Positions 11,816 to 23,390 of a DNA stretch of 64,000 bases are shown one piece after another. The translations under genes were made by a program, and so were the position numbers. Origin of the DNA: Trematomus loennbergii. Its lineage: Eukaryota > Chordata > Actinopteri > Perciformes > Nototheniidae. How positions within the stretch are numbered: the first letter of the stretch is position 1; the number at the start of each line of letters is the position of its first letter. The notes below the pieces were generated by a model. It searched no databases. It worked only from the letters and a program-made list of their open reading frames with translations, and was not told where the DNA came from. The stretch lies in contig JAAOOA010000027.1 in the NCBI GenBank assembly GCA_012861695.1, positions 124,001-188,000 on the forward strand, read 5' to 3'.

Positions 11816-14078
11816 GAAAGTCGACGGGATCTCAAAGACAATCTCAATGTTTTAACTCTCATCAAAGATGCATAGTTTAGTTTTAAAGACGCTTTTTGTA
11901 AAAAAAAAAGTAAATAATTGTTGGAAAGCTAGATCAGGGTCTGTGTGGTGGTTTTGGATTAGGACAAACAGCCCTACTATATTTTTTCTCTCTTTGTAAA
12001 GCCTTATGTTAAATGATGTCAAGCGATAAGCCAAGCGCATGAGGAGATTTTGACTTTTATTCTTACTGACTGAAATGTCCGCATTATTCATAAGTCTTGT
12101 GTAAACTGTGAAAACACAGGGTGTGGAAAGAATAAAGGAGACACAAGTGTGATTTAGTAAATCTGCCTGGTAGGAGTCTTACAGCTTTATTTTTGCCTTG
12201 CAACCACTAACTAGTATGGACTGAAAATGTATCTTCTCTGAACCAACAGATCCTACAAATATATTCCTGTTTACATTGCCCCGACATGTGAAAAACAGTT
12301 TTTATTTCAATCACAGAGGGACCATCCTGAAAAGAAATGTGGAGCAGCATGAGGGGAATCATTTAGAAATGAGAAATGAGTTACAATGACTCGTACAAAG
12401 AGACATGCTTTAGATCCACAACATCATCTGGCAAACTATAAATAAGTGTTTGTGTTTATTTTGTCCCTGCCCTGTGTCTGTAAAACGCTTAGCCTGTCAC
12501 ATCAGTGCTACATTTCTGCTGAGTAGGAGAAAACATCCAAAGGCGAGATTCCTAAATGTTATGTAGCGATGCATGTATCGCATTGTTTGGATACTTTTAA
12601 AACACGGGTGGTAACGTGCAATAGTAGAAGTAGTAGAAATGTTGTTGCCACTAGTGTTAATCATCATTTCAACAACAAGCCTTTCAGAGCACAGGGGCGT
12701 GTCTCCTCCAGATCATAATTAACCGGTGGACTGGGATTTCCAACTGTTCCAGTGCCAAAAACATCTTTGGTTCAAAAAGATCAGAGATGATTAAGGTAAA
12801 GACTCACTAAATATAATGTGTGTGTTTTCAGCAGCTTCGTCATTTTCTGTGCAAATACTCGTTTGACGACTCTTAACCTGTTGTGTGTGTTGAGTCTTGA
12901 GATCGATCCTCTCCAGGAGTTGTTCATATCCACACATCTACTCAAACTATTCAAGATTATTAGAATAATATTCATAAATTCTGAGAGTGGATTTCCCCTT
13001 TAAAGTGAGACTGTGTAACTTTTGCTGCAGAAACTTTCTTCAGGCAGGTATGGGATGATGCTAGTTGCTAAGCTGTTGCTAATCATTTAGCTAAAGACTA
13101 ACCTCTGTAACAGTGGCACATGTGGAAGAGTCATGAGTCAGCAAACTGACTGTCCGTTATATAGATTTAGTGACGTAAAGTTTTTCAACAATAGCCACAA
13201 TGAGGCTTTAGCAGCAACAAAACCCGGACTGTTGAATTGGACAATTAGTTGTTAAGCGTTTTATTTATAAGACCAACAATGTGTTTTACTTCTCTTAAAA
13301 AAGTTACAAAATCTAATTTGAAAGATGCATTTTGTGAAGTCAGGGATTCTGTGAACAGCTAGATCTAATAAATCAGAGCCGTGGTCTGTTCATATTCAGT
13401 GTCATAGAGAGGCCTTGTGGTAGTCATTTTATACTAAAAACCTGTACATGACGCACACATGCACAAACACTCCTCTGTTCTTTGTGTTCATAGAGCAGAA
13501 GTACTGTGTTATATTACCTATTTATTGTTTTATGTATTTTTGAGGTGACAAACATACACACAAACATTTATACTGCAAATGTATTCATCCTTATTTGAAC
13601 TCCTAAGCTTAGATCATAATGAATCAAAAGGACAGGAAAGAGACACCATTTTAGAGCATCTTTTGATTCATTAAATGTATTTTAATATATTGTTCATGTA
13701 TTTTTGTGTGAACATATCATTTTAGATTGTATTTAATATGGACCTATAGACTTTTTTCAGTGCCAAATGTCACATCAAGTCCTGCAGCACAGAGGTCCTG
13801 GTTTATTATGGTCACTATTATCAGTCTTTTTAGTTTTCACCACAGTGTCATTTCCTTAACTAAGCCCCCAAACGATTGGTCTGTGATCATGTAAAGCAGA
13901 CCAGATGTTTGCTTAGATGATTTTTGACATTATGACTGATATCAGGGTCTGTGTGGTGGTTTTGGATTAGGACAAACAGCCTTACTATATTTGTCTCTTT
14001 GTAAAGCCTTATGTTAAATGATTTCAAGCGATAAGCCAAGCACACGAGGAGATTTTGACTTTTTATTCTTACTGACTT
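11816..14078. repeat. Rearranged lectin block B, without a lectin gene
   Basis: This is a mosaic of the lectin duplication unit. Bases 11840-11932 match 61333-61428. The match then jumps at 'agctagat/caggg' to 56445-58060, covering 11933-13550, and at a shared GACAAAC (about 13552) jumps back to 56062-56580, covering 13552-14078. The lectin promoter and coding sequence that should follow are absent. Identity with the 56-58 kb copy is very high, so the event is recent. Similarity stops at about 14078. Confidence 0.8.
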
Positions 14079-14087
14079 ACTAAAAGA

Positions 14088-14370
14088 GAAAGAGGGGACG
14101 CTGTTGATTCACTCGCCCACAGGGAGTCTCGTTGTGATTTTCACCGTCCTAAGTACTCGTCATTAACGGGAATAAAGGACTATTTCGGCGGCAAAAAGGA
14201 AATTGGACAAGGTGCCCGACATTTTCTTTTGAAGAGCTTCCAAAATCTTCCTCCCCCCCCCTACCCCCCTCTTATTTCCTTCGCATCCCTCCCTCCTCCT
14301 CAATCTCTTCTTTAGAAGGACCCGAGAGCCGCCTCACGCGCTGCAGGTTGCCTCCCTTACCTTTTATTTT
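14088..14370 (+). other. Presumed 5' region of the Scratch1-like gene
   Basis: GC- and pyrimidine-rich single-copy sequence between the edge of lectin block B and a LINE fragment. It is probably the 5' leader or promoter of the gene whose first coding exon starts at 15233. No TATA box was identified. Confidence 0.35.
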
Positions 14371-14423
14371 GTTTATTTTTTGTTGACTGCTCACGAGCCT
14401 CTGCCCTCTGATCTGGAATCAGT

Positions 14424-14922
14424 GTGGAATCAGACCCTAGTGTGTGGCAGCACATCACTCCTACCCTCATCCACCTACACTGGTTGCCGGTCAAGTCCCG
14501 TATATCATACAAAATCCTCCTCCTCACCTACAAGTCCCTACATGCCCTTGCCCCCCAGTACCTATCGGACATCCTTCACCCACATGCCCCACCCCGGAAC
14601 TGCGGTCCTCAGACTCTGGCCTGCTCATCATCCCCCGCACCAAACTGCGAACCTTCGGGGACAGAGCCTACAGTGTGGCAGCCCCCACCCTCTGGAACGC
14701 TCTCCCTGCGGAGATTCGCAACATCTCCACACTAGACGCCTTCAAAAGGGCCCTCAAGTCCCATCTGTTTGCAAAGGCTTTTGGCCCCTAATCGATCTGT
14801 TGTCTTGTCTGTCCGACTTTTGTTTTGTTTTGTTTGTTTGTTTTTTTCCTATACTAGTTGTAAAGCGACCTTGGGTCCCTAGAAAGGCGCTATATAAAAT
14901 AAAGCTATTATTATTATTATGA
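14424..14922 (+). mobile_element. L2/CR1-like LINE 3' end
   Basis: Two overlapping frames (14424-14735, then 14600-14791) encode the C-terminal end of a non-LTR retrotransposon ORF2. Recognisable pieces are LHWLPVKSRISYKILLLTYK, then LIIPRTKLRTFGDRAYS, WNALPAEIRN and FKRALKSHLF; a frameshift separates them. The 3' tail has the 'aggcgctatataaaataaagc' type ending and a (TTA)n repeat, typical of fish L2/CR1-group LINEs. It is 5'-truncated and inactive, and it splits the presumed leader of the Scratch1-like gene. Confidence 0.75.
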
Positions 14923-17123
14923 TCTGCCGCCTGCCTGCGAGAAAGAGTGCGCGAGCCCCCCCCGGAGGGAGCTGTCCGGTGCTGAAGTTGCATTTCTCAC
15001 CCTCTCTGCACGAGGACTAAAGCACGGGGACGGTCAGAAAGACAAACTAAAGACATACTAACTAAGCGGTGGTTGGACAGTTTTAACGGAGCAACTCGCT
15101 CTCTTCCGAAACAGTCTTCCTCTGGTGTGTATCGGGCGAGTCAGCACGCTGGCCAGGTCGTCGGAAAACGGCTGTGTTTGTGCGTGTGTGTCGTTGTGTT
15201 TGTGAGTGTGTGTGTGTCGGTGTCGCAGCACCATGCCAAGGTCTTTCCTGGTGAAAAAGGTGAAACTTGATGATTTCACTCATGATTTGGGGAATGTCTA
15301 CCGGCACAGGACAGACCTCAGCCTGCGGCTCCATGACAAAGGTAGGTCAGGCTGCTGCACCGCGAGCACTAACAGGTGTCTCAAAAACAAGTCTCTCTGA
15401 CAGAGGAGGAGGAGGAGGAGGGGGGAGAGGCAGGGAGCCTAACAATGCTGTTTCCAAAAATAAGGCTTTAGCATGTGACTGAGGTGGATTTAGGTGTTAA
15501 ATCCTGGAGGGAGTCCTTGTGATTGTTCTTTTAATTGACCCCAATAGCCATGTAGAGCTGCAATTCTTAACAAAAATAACTATACATTTATCACAGAGAC
15601 TCAAGATTTAATTAGCATAGCATTTTCCAGTTTGCATGTAGTGTTACCTGCTCTTGTTATATCCTGTCATATATCCTTGCTCTTTGAACCATGTGACAGT
15701 GTTGTTGCTACCTGTAGGTGATGTGGGTGTAGCCTACAGGCAGAGCCTATAATTATTGATTACAGCACACTGGCAGACAGCTCAGAGATTGGACAGTTAT
15801 TACCTTTATGCTGGATGATAAAAGCATCAAAGCCCTGCACTAAGCAGTCCATTATAAGTCATTGTACACGATTTGGCACCATAAAACACTGAGGAGCAGC
15901 AAACCTTAACACCACTACAGCTTAACGATACCACCCACAATCCAACAGTTGATTTGAAGCGTTTGCTCGGTTGTAGGAGTTGACTTGCCACTGGAGCGGA
16001 AAGGTCACTTGAGAAATCAACTAAATCCAGCGCGTCCCATGAATCATCGATTTTGGCCCTCGGTCAGCAGGGACTCTTCCCCCCCTACGCAGGCTAAATG
16101 AGGTTAAAAGAGATAAAGACAGGACTGAGGTTATTATTATGTGCTGCGCTTTAACTTGCTTAAGGGGAATTAACAAGCTCTGTCAAAGTCAAAGTGTTGT
16201 CCTTGTGTGCAAGGGGGCAGATATTTTATACAGACAAGTAACTGACAAAACATACTGACAGCATTCGTACAGTGTTGTAAAGTGTCCGGGTGAAGCCCAA
16301 ATAAGCAGCTGTCTTCTTCTTCATGTAACAGCGCTGTGTCCAGGACGATTACCACCAATCTATTGTTATTGATTGTTTATGAAATGATCCCATTACAAGC
16401 TTATAGTCTGCATTCTGCATGTGCCCCGTGTTCAGGTATAGCGTCCTATTTCTGCAGTGTATGCAGGTTTCTATAGGGCGATATCCTGCCTAGATTACAT
16501 ATTATTGTTATTATACAATTACACTGTATTATTCTTTATGAATACAAGCATCCCAAAAGGCTTTGTAACAATATCACAACAACCAGAATGTACCTCCCTA
16601 ACTGCACCTCTCCCACGGATGATCTGTTGAATATAAGTTACAGGTAACAGATTCTGAATGCAAGTCACATTTTAAATCATTAGTTTGTACCATATCATAC
16701 CGTATTTTATAATTAAATGATTTTTGATGAGCTCATTAGGTGTAACAAACCACCTCGATATGTTGACGACAGTGTGACTCATTGTGTAGTTCTGCCTCTT
16801 TGCTCCTGAAGCTGTGAACTCCCCCCCTCCCCTGTGACTGTGTGCGTCACATTTTACACCAAAACCCTGAGATGCCTTTGCAATGTAAATGATGGACTGC
16901 TTCCACCACCAATGTCATTGTCACACTGTTGCACACCAACATGTGTGCTCTGTGCGCAGTCTTGCCTGCATGCCTCTGCTCGTAAAGCAAAGAGCTGTCA
17001 GCGGTGTATTTATAATGCCGAGGTTAACAAGCCCCGCTCGGCCGACACGCGATCTGCCGGCTCAGCAGCTGCGTGTCCCGGCCCACCTTTTGTCTCTGTC
17101 CCTAACATCTGACGGGAACAGCT

Positions 17124-17192
17124 TAATGCAGCTTCCACATACAGTACAACACAGGCGTAGCCTGTGTTGTACTGTATGTGGAAGCTGCATTA
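17124..17192. repeat. Perfect 33-bp palindrome with 3-base loop
   Basis: 17124-17156 and 17160-17192 are exact reverse complements, separated only by GTA. The stem includes CCACATACAGTACAACACAG. There is no mismatch in 33 bp. A loop of three bases is too tight for an ordinary microRNA precursor. The site is in the Scratch1-like intron. Confidence 0.95.
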
Positions 17193-17621
17193 GTGTGAAC
17201 ACCGCGTTAGGAGCGACTCTCTGCGACAAACCGGCTTTTGGAATAATTGATATCTCACCCGTGCTCAGTGCGTTGTGTGCGATGGGTCTGTGTATTCAGT
17301 TGGGATGTGTGGAGGCTGTTATCGTATGCAGACAGATATGCGTTGTCACAGAGCGTGTTGCTTCTGCATCTCAAAAGTACTCCAAGAGACTGGATTTCAT
17401 AATAACAACTTCTTAAAGGGGGAACAAGTAAATACTAATAGCACTAATAATTCATGTTTTGATGACGAACAGGTTTCCCTTTACATCATACACATATTAC
17501 ATTGACTTCAAATGTAACTCCGGACTTCCTGGTGACTTCATCTAAAGGTATTTTATGACTAAGTATTTAGTCATTTACTATATCTGCAGTTGTGTATCGT
17601 TTCTTGACATGCATTCCTAAT

Positions 17622-17800
17622 GAGAATCAGAATACCTGTATTAGTCCCACAGAGGGGACATGTACATTGTTACAGCAGAAAAGAGCCAAAGACAGCTTAA
17701 TGCTACCTAAGCATGCATACAAACAAGTACTAAAGATACAAAAAGAAATTATAATAAAAAAGTTACACATTTTACAAAAAAACACCCTGTAACAGTTCTG
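17622..17800 (-). mobile_element. LINE 3'-tail-like repeat
   Basis: The text 'agaatacctgtattagtccc...gaggggacatgt' resembles the reverse complement of the 3' end of fish RTE-type LINEs (ttattaatcccacagaggg form). A related tail with a GATA repeat occurs at 35660-35880. No protein remains. Confidence 0.4.
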
Positions 17801-17924
17801 AGGATTTACTGTAGCAGCCAGGTTTATATTGCACAGTTTTTAACAGTATATATATATATTGCACATAGTTGGTATTTAACAACAAGAGTGTGTAGTGATG
17901 TAGACAAACACACTTCACATGTCC

Positions 17925-18215
17925 GGCAGTGGCTCAGTCAGTAGGGGACTGGGAGCTGTAGGGTCGCCGGTTCAAGTCCCCGACCAGACCTAAATATGGA
18001 GTGTGGACTGGTACTCGGAGAGGTCCCAGTTCACCTCCTGGGCCCTGCCGTGGTGCCCTTGAGCATGGCACCGGACACCCCCCCCCACTCCCATTGCTCC
18101 CTGGGCGCTGTGCAATAGCTGCCTAGTACTAGGGATGGGTTAAATGCAGCAGAGGCAACATTTCTCCGAGTGTGAATCAAACCATTAAAGAGGGTTTCAT
18201 CCCTCCGATTCTATC
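17925..18215 (+). mobile_element. tRNA-derived SINE
   Basis: The head has RNA polymerase III-like boxes: box A GTGGCTCAGTCAGTAGG and box B GGTTCAAGTCC. A conserved core follows (CCTTGAGCATGGCACCGGACACC and GGGATGGGTTAAATGCAGCAG) and then a short CTAT tail. This layout is that of teleost tRNA SINEs. It is not a functional tRNA gene. Confidence 0.8.
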
Positions 18216-18914
18216 TATCTACATATACAGTATATGATACTCCTAAAAAACATACGTCACAGCCCCCTCCAACCTGCTCACATACTGTACATCTGCATAG
18301 CTTTAGGAGGAGTTTTAGTAACTGTACTGTCCCCAAAAGGCTTGCCATGCAGCTCTTCAGCCCCCTGATGTGTGAACAGCATGCTGTTGCCTGCACTGAC
18401 TAAGCCTGTGCAGCAGCCCTGCTGTCACCGTGCCATCGACCTGCTCCGCACTGGAGCTGTCCGTGGTGCTGATGCTCCTTTTCACCGCCGAAATCAGCTT
18501 TCTCAAGTTCAGGGTCAGCCTGTGTGCATTTATCTTTCTCAAGGATGGGATTTAAATTGCAACCTTTGAGAACTGAGAGGTCTATTGCTGAATTATATAT
18601 AGACTAATACTGCGGCTTTTTTTACACTCCACAGGTGTGCAGGAGTGAGACAGATGTTCTGCGTTGCAATATGCCAATTCAGACTTCCACATATGTTTAC
18701 AGTTGTTGGAAGTAGTTACAGTTGCTGCTGCTAATTGTGAGTTGAGGTCTTCCCAGAGTACTTAGGAAGGTTTAATGCAGGTGTTGGATTTGGACATAGG
18801 TGCTGCAGCAGTATGCAGGTGCGTAGGACTGTGACTATTAGGATGACTAGTAGGATGGAAGAGGATAACATATCACTATCAGAATATTATGTTTTGTTTC
18901 AAGGATGAACTGAT

Positions 18915-19045
18915 GATGGTCAAAGTCAAGGTCGCTGTGACCTCGCAAAACACGCTTTTGGTCATAATTAATCATTTATAAGCTAATAATGACAATTTTG
19001 CACACATGTCTAAACACATGACATTTTGGAGTGACATGGATGTAA
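18915..19045. repeat. Fish dispersed repeat with nuclear-receptor-like half sites
   Basis: It contains 'tcaaggtcgctgtgacct', an inverted pair of AGGTC/GACCT half sites spaced by three bases, then the 'aaaacacgcttttggtcata' text common in fish repeats. Function is unproven; I recognise it as a repeat, not a host enhancer. Confidence 0.45.
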
Positions 19046-20189
19046 ACTGAAACTGGACTGTTAGCTGGAAGCAACACACTACTTGTATGTTGTTAGATCC
19101 CACTGCTCTGATTTCAAAGTAACACCTTCTTACTTACATTTGTCGTGTTCTTTATACTGATCATTTTCCTAATATTAGATTTAAAAAGTGCATTGTAACG
19201 AATGCTTGCAGTATCACACTATTTTGTAACTGTCAGCCCTGTATCGTGACAGTTTGGGCCGTACCACCAGATTCTTGCAGATACACAGCCGTTATGACGA
19301 ATACAGCATTCTGTGTACTTCTCCACCTGACATGTGGCAGCCTAGTCAAGTCTTTTTCAGTGCATTTCCTTGAGAGGAGGACCTTAACCCTCTGCACCTC
19401 TCAGAAACAGCACAACACAAAACATATTCGATTTAAAACCACGGATGATCTTGTGGATAGAAGTCTTAGAAATACATGTAACGTGTTTAAAAGAAATGTT
19501 GATCGGCTCTTTTTGTTCGGTTGAAGTGTTTCCATCTTTGGTTCTCTTCTCTTTCAACTTAGAGGAAACATGCGTAAGATTTCGAAAAGACATACAGAAC
19601 TGCCATGCCTTTCGTGTCAGAGTGTGTGTCCATCACAGCACTTAGTGAACGCCCTAATGGTGTTCCTACACACCGTATGCAGTAACATGCTAGAAACAAG
19701 TAACACGGTTGAATGAACAAGCTGAATATTCACGTCAACCTAACGTCTCTAGGTTTTGTACTAAATGCACTCAAGTGGAATGTAGGAGCGGGAAAACACG
19801 TGCAGCTGTATCAGGCGAGATGTACCTCACTAATGGTGTGGTTGTTTACATCCCTGAGTAAGCACTTGTTCAATTTCACCAATTCAGACGGTGTAAAGCT
19901 GGTCAGGAAAGTGAAGCGCTGCATAACTGTCTCTGTGAAGGAGGATAAGCTGGAGAAAAGAGGACTATCTGATTTCACTCTGTTCTTCCTGTCCAGCTGG
20001 CTAAAGCTATTTAATGGCGTTAATCCAAACTTTCCCCCTGTCGAGTCCCTATTACGCAGGCGTGTGCAGTCGAGAATGTCACTCACACTACGTGCTGGTG
20101 TATGAACCGCAGGTCTCTGATGGGGGGGGGGGGGGGGTGTTTGATCATCCTTTTTGGTATTAATTCATTTGAATATAGCATTTTATTCC

Positions 20190-20340
20190 TATCAAGGCAA
20201 GGCAAGTTTATCAATATACTGTAGCACCTTTCAACACAAGGCAATTCAAAGTGCGTTACACAAATGAAATACATTAAGAAACATGTTATAAAATGGCATT
20301 TAAAAACACTCATTTAAAAGCAAAGATAATAAACCATGAA
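20190..20340 (-). mobile_element. LINE 3'-tail-like repeat
   Basis: The 'aaggcaaggcaagtttat...caattcaaagtgcgttac' text is the reverse complement of a common teleost LINE 3' end. It is short and non-coding. A run of about 15 G bases lies just upstream near 20122. Confidence 0.5.
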
Positions 20341-21174
20341 TAACAAGGCTACATGAATACAAGTGACAGTGCAGTGTGAGATACACACATCTGAAATGTT
20401 TAGGTCTGACTCTCAATCATTGCTAACTTTTTAGCAGAAATAGTTCAAGTTGTGTCAGTGCTACAGTACGGTCCAGCACCTACATCCGAGTCCCTACGTC
20501 TTTGTTTCCATTGCCATGCTTCACTATAAACAGCTTTTAGAATGTTTTTTTTAAATTAAATGTACATGTCATAACAACTTGTATGTGTTTTATGTGGGCT
20601 GCCACAGTCGGACAACATATGATTCAACAAGATGTGGCTCCCCATGTCACATGCAGGTTCATTAAAATATAGCACCCCTAATTTGAGTTTCTCCACCCAC
20701 AGTCTAAGAATCACCTTTCCAAAGGTGCGGTTATTTTTATAGCAAGCCAATTAGAGCACACCGGGCATTTTTGGGAGGGGTGGCTTTACCGCACTTTAAT
20801 GGGGTAATTTACATAAAGAGTTAACACTGATTTATTTAGAAGGACAATTTGAGAAACATTACTGCTTATTCTATAAAACAAAATATCACCACATGAAAAT
20901 GTTACTCATATGTAACCTCTCACTGTTTTCTTTCTTCCATGGCAGCTGGTTACATCAGTGACTACATCAGCCCCGTCGTGTACGATGGTGAGAGTGACGG
21001 TGGGCTCAAGGTGCCCTCCCCCGAGCCCCCTACGATGGGTCCACAGTGAATACGGGGCCCCTGACTCCGAGTCCCCTGACAGTCCTAGCTCAAAAATCAC
21101 TGACGGCTACATCAACGGGGACGCTGCGGTGAGCGACGGTTACTCAGTCGACGCCTTCTTCATCGACGTGCAGT

Positions 21175-22161
21175 CAGTGGAGGCAGGGGAGGCAGAGCCT
21201 CACCTGTCATACTCCAATGTAACGGAAAAACAATTAAAGAAAAACTAAATAATAATAATAATAAAATGTCTCCACTGATCTTGAGTAAATGTGATTTCTG
21301 TATGATTCCAATCGCATTTTAGTCAAAATCAGCAAATTTGCCGAGCTCCGCTACGGGAGCGATGAGAAGTGAGGCAGGCACGAGCACTGCCTCACTTCTA
21401 AGCCCACAGTAACTTGCTGGAGCGCGGGCACCAATTTAGCGCGGCCACTTATTTTGTGAGCGCGCTCAAGCCATTTACTGTGGGGTGAGGTGAGGCACAG
21501 ATGAGCTCTGCCTCAATTCAGAATGCGTCACCCCACAGAAACTGGCTGGAAAGCGGGCCCTAAGCGCATGCCTGTTCCCATCTCACTGTAGGACACCAAT
21601 GTAATGTTTGTAGATCCCTTTATTACATTTATCCTCGCCATCCATAGTCTCTAAATAACTTATTTCACGTATATATGATATTTAGGCTCGCTGGTCTCAT
21701 CGTACAACGGCAATGAAAAAAGCACCAAGAGAGGCAGCCATAACCTCTGCCGCACTGAAGGGGGCGCACATGAGCCCACAGGTTCTTGTTGCTACTGTTA
21801 TTCTACCGCAAACAACAAACTCGACTTTTGAAACTACAGGAAGATAAGGAGGACTTTTACAAAACAGTAAAAGAGATTGTTGTCCAGAAGGATAGCATGG
21901 ACTTATATTCATCTTCAAGTCAAGGTAAGACCACAACTGTAATGAAAATGGGATCTTACTAAGAAAGAACAATCCAATATTTAGATTTTGGGTATCCTTT
22001 TGTTGATCGGTCTGTTTAAAAGTAATCATAGCATCAGACTAAAAAAGCTTTTGAAAATAACAGAATATTTCGATTAAGGTCAAAATAGGCTATAATGTTT
22101 TTAAATCTGACTCTGAAAGAGTCAGTGCCTCACCAGCCATGAACCTCACCGCACGTCACTG
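21175..22161 (+). mobile_element. hAT-like element interrupting the Scratch1-like exon 2
   Basis: It starts CAGTGGAGGCAGGGG inside the exon and ends CGCACGTCACTG. From 21817 on it aligns with the 3' part of the hAT copy at 11393-11735; the 5' part is a different subfamily rich in GTGAGGCA. The flanking octamers (CGTGCAGT and GTATGTAG) do not match, so this may be a composite or the right flank may have been lost with the rest of the exon. Confidence 0.65.
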
Positions 22162-22197
22162 GTATGTAGTAAGTATGTTTGCCATGGTGTAATGAAA

Positions 22198-22331
<134 letters not shown>

Positions 22332-22889
22332 GCCATTTCTACTGATCATAATTCCATTGTTGAGGTCTACTAAAATTGATTTATATTGTGCAATTTTCCA
22401 AAATCTCATTGGTTTCTCATACAGCATCTCTGTATAGTATGTGTATTCACACTATGAGCCCAGTGGCCGTCTGCGAGACAGCGAGACACAGCGAAACCAG
22501 CCCGAACACACACACACACACCGCAGCCTGGCTGGGAGTTTGTGTGTGTGCTCACACACCGAGTCACAGCCTCGCCGCGTCCCGCCGTCTCACCCCTAGA
22601 TTCCACCGGGTCCGCCTGCGCGTTCCGCCATCATTGTTTTGGTCCGACCTCTTCCAGCGTCATAACCCACCGGGCGCGTTTCAGAAGCGGAGCGTATTGC
22701 GTGCCGGCTCGCAGTTTCTGTTGATTTGGGCATATTTCCTGGACAGGCTACTTTGTGCAGACAAAGTTAATAATAATTGTAATATTCCAGTTATAAACGA
22801 CATGAATCAAAGATGTGTTGCTGTATTTTAGTGGTAAAAAAATCATAATTATTCTATATATATAATTTACACAGTGCCTGTAAACCGGA

Positions 22890-23390
22890 GGAGAATGCTG
22901 GCATTTCTCTCCTACTTGAAAGACTACGGAGGGATAGGGCCTGAAAATTAGTTTATTTTGGGGATTGACTGGATGCTCTGACCGGTCCACTTCCTGCCCG
23001 GCGCTATGCAACGCCTCGCGTCGCATCGAAAATAGACTTGCATCGGAGCCCAGAGTCCGCGGATTGATCAATTTGGACCAATCCACGGACTTAACGTAAC
23101 GGCTCCACGGACGTAACGTAACGGCTCCACGGATTGGTCAATTTTGACCAATCCACGGAGGGGTTGTCGTTACGTCACTTGGTTCCCGGAAGAAAAAAAT
23201 TGAAAAAGAAAATCTCCAACGAGGCGTTCTGGGGCAGCATAGACAGGTTTTCTGTGTTAGAGTTTTACTCGCTACAGGGTGTACTTTGAGAGTTTGTTAC
23301 CCTGCAGACCGTTTACATGCAGAAAAACCTTCATAACACACAAGGGGACGGGTAATAACCGTAAAAGCATGACATGGGACCTTTAACAGA
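22890..23390. repeat. Dispersed repeat with two CCAAT palindromes
   Basis: GGATTGGTCAA/TTGACCAATCC-type palindromes occur near 23061-23091 (imperfect) and 23133-23157 (near-perfect), separated by a duplicated 'taacgtaacggctccacgga' unit. The segment ends in 'catgacatgggaccttta', text I associate with a teleost repeat. There is no coding sequence. Confidence 0.5.

Larger units (their letters stand above)
15342..20945 (+). other. Intron of the Scratch1-like gene
   Basis: A 5.6 kb intron with canonical GTAGGT and CAG ends. It contains a 33-bp palindrome (17124-17192), LINE tails (17622-17800 and 20190-20340), a tRNA-type SINE (17925-18215) and a fish-wide repeat (18915-19045). Open frames such as 19713-20105 match nothing I know and have no codon or splice support. 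Confidence 0.65.
15233..21174 (+). pseudogene. scrt1: Scratch1-like gene: SNAG exon plus broken second exon, zinc fingers missing
   Basis: Exon 1 is 15233-15341 (M-P-R-S-F-L-V-K-K-V-K-L-D-D-F onward, ending LHDK) with a GT-AGGT donor. MPRSFLVKK is the SNAG repressor motif that begins Snail/Scratch zinc-finger transcription factors, and the whole exon resembles vertebrate SCRT1. Exon 2 starts at 20946 after TTCCATGGCAG and continues GYISDYISPVVYDG...VPSPEPP, again SCRT1-like. It then hits TGA at 21047. The conserved DGYINGDAAVSDGYSVDAFF continues in the +1 frame (about 21040-21165), so an indel lies near 21030-21040. At 21175 a CAGTGG-type hAT end replaces the remainder. No C2H2 zinc finger was found anywhere in the window, so the DNA-binding half is gone. 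Full-length SCRT1 represses E-box genes in neurons; this copy could at best make a SNAG peptide. Confidence 0.82.

Noticed and set aside
17124..17192. microRNA precursor
   Set aside because: The stem has no bulges and the loop is only three bases, unlike a Drosha/Dicer substrate; kept as a palindrome.
17940..18015. Possible tRNA gene
   Set aside because: Boxes A and B are present but no cloverleaf could be drawn, and the SINE core follows; it is a tRNA-derived SINE.
19713..20105. 130-codon frame in the Scratch1-like intron
   Set aside because: No recognised domain, an overlapping antisense frame of similar length, and no splice or promoter context.
22376..22831. 151-codon frame in GC-rich sequence as the missing Scratch zinc fingers
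   Set aside because: It has no C2H2 spacing (C-x2-C...H-x3-H) on either strand.
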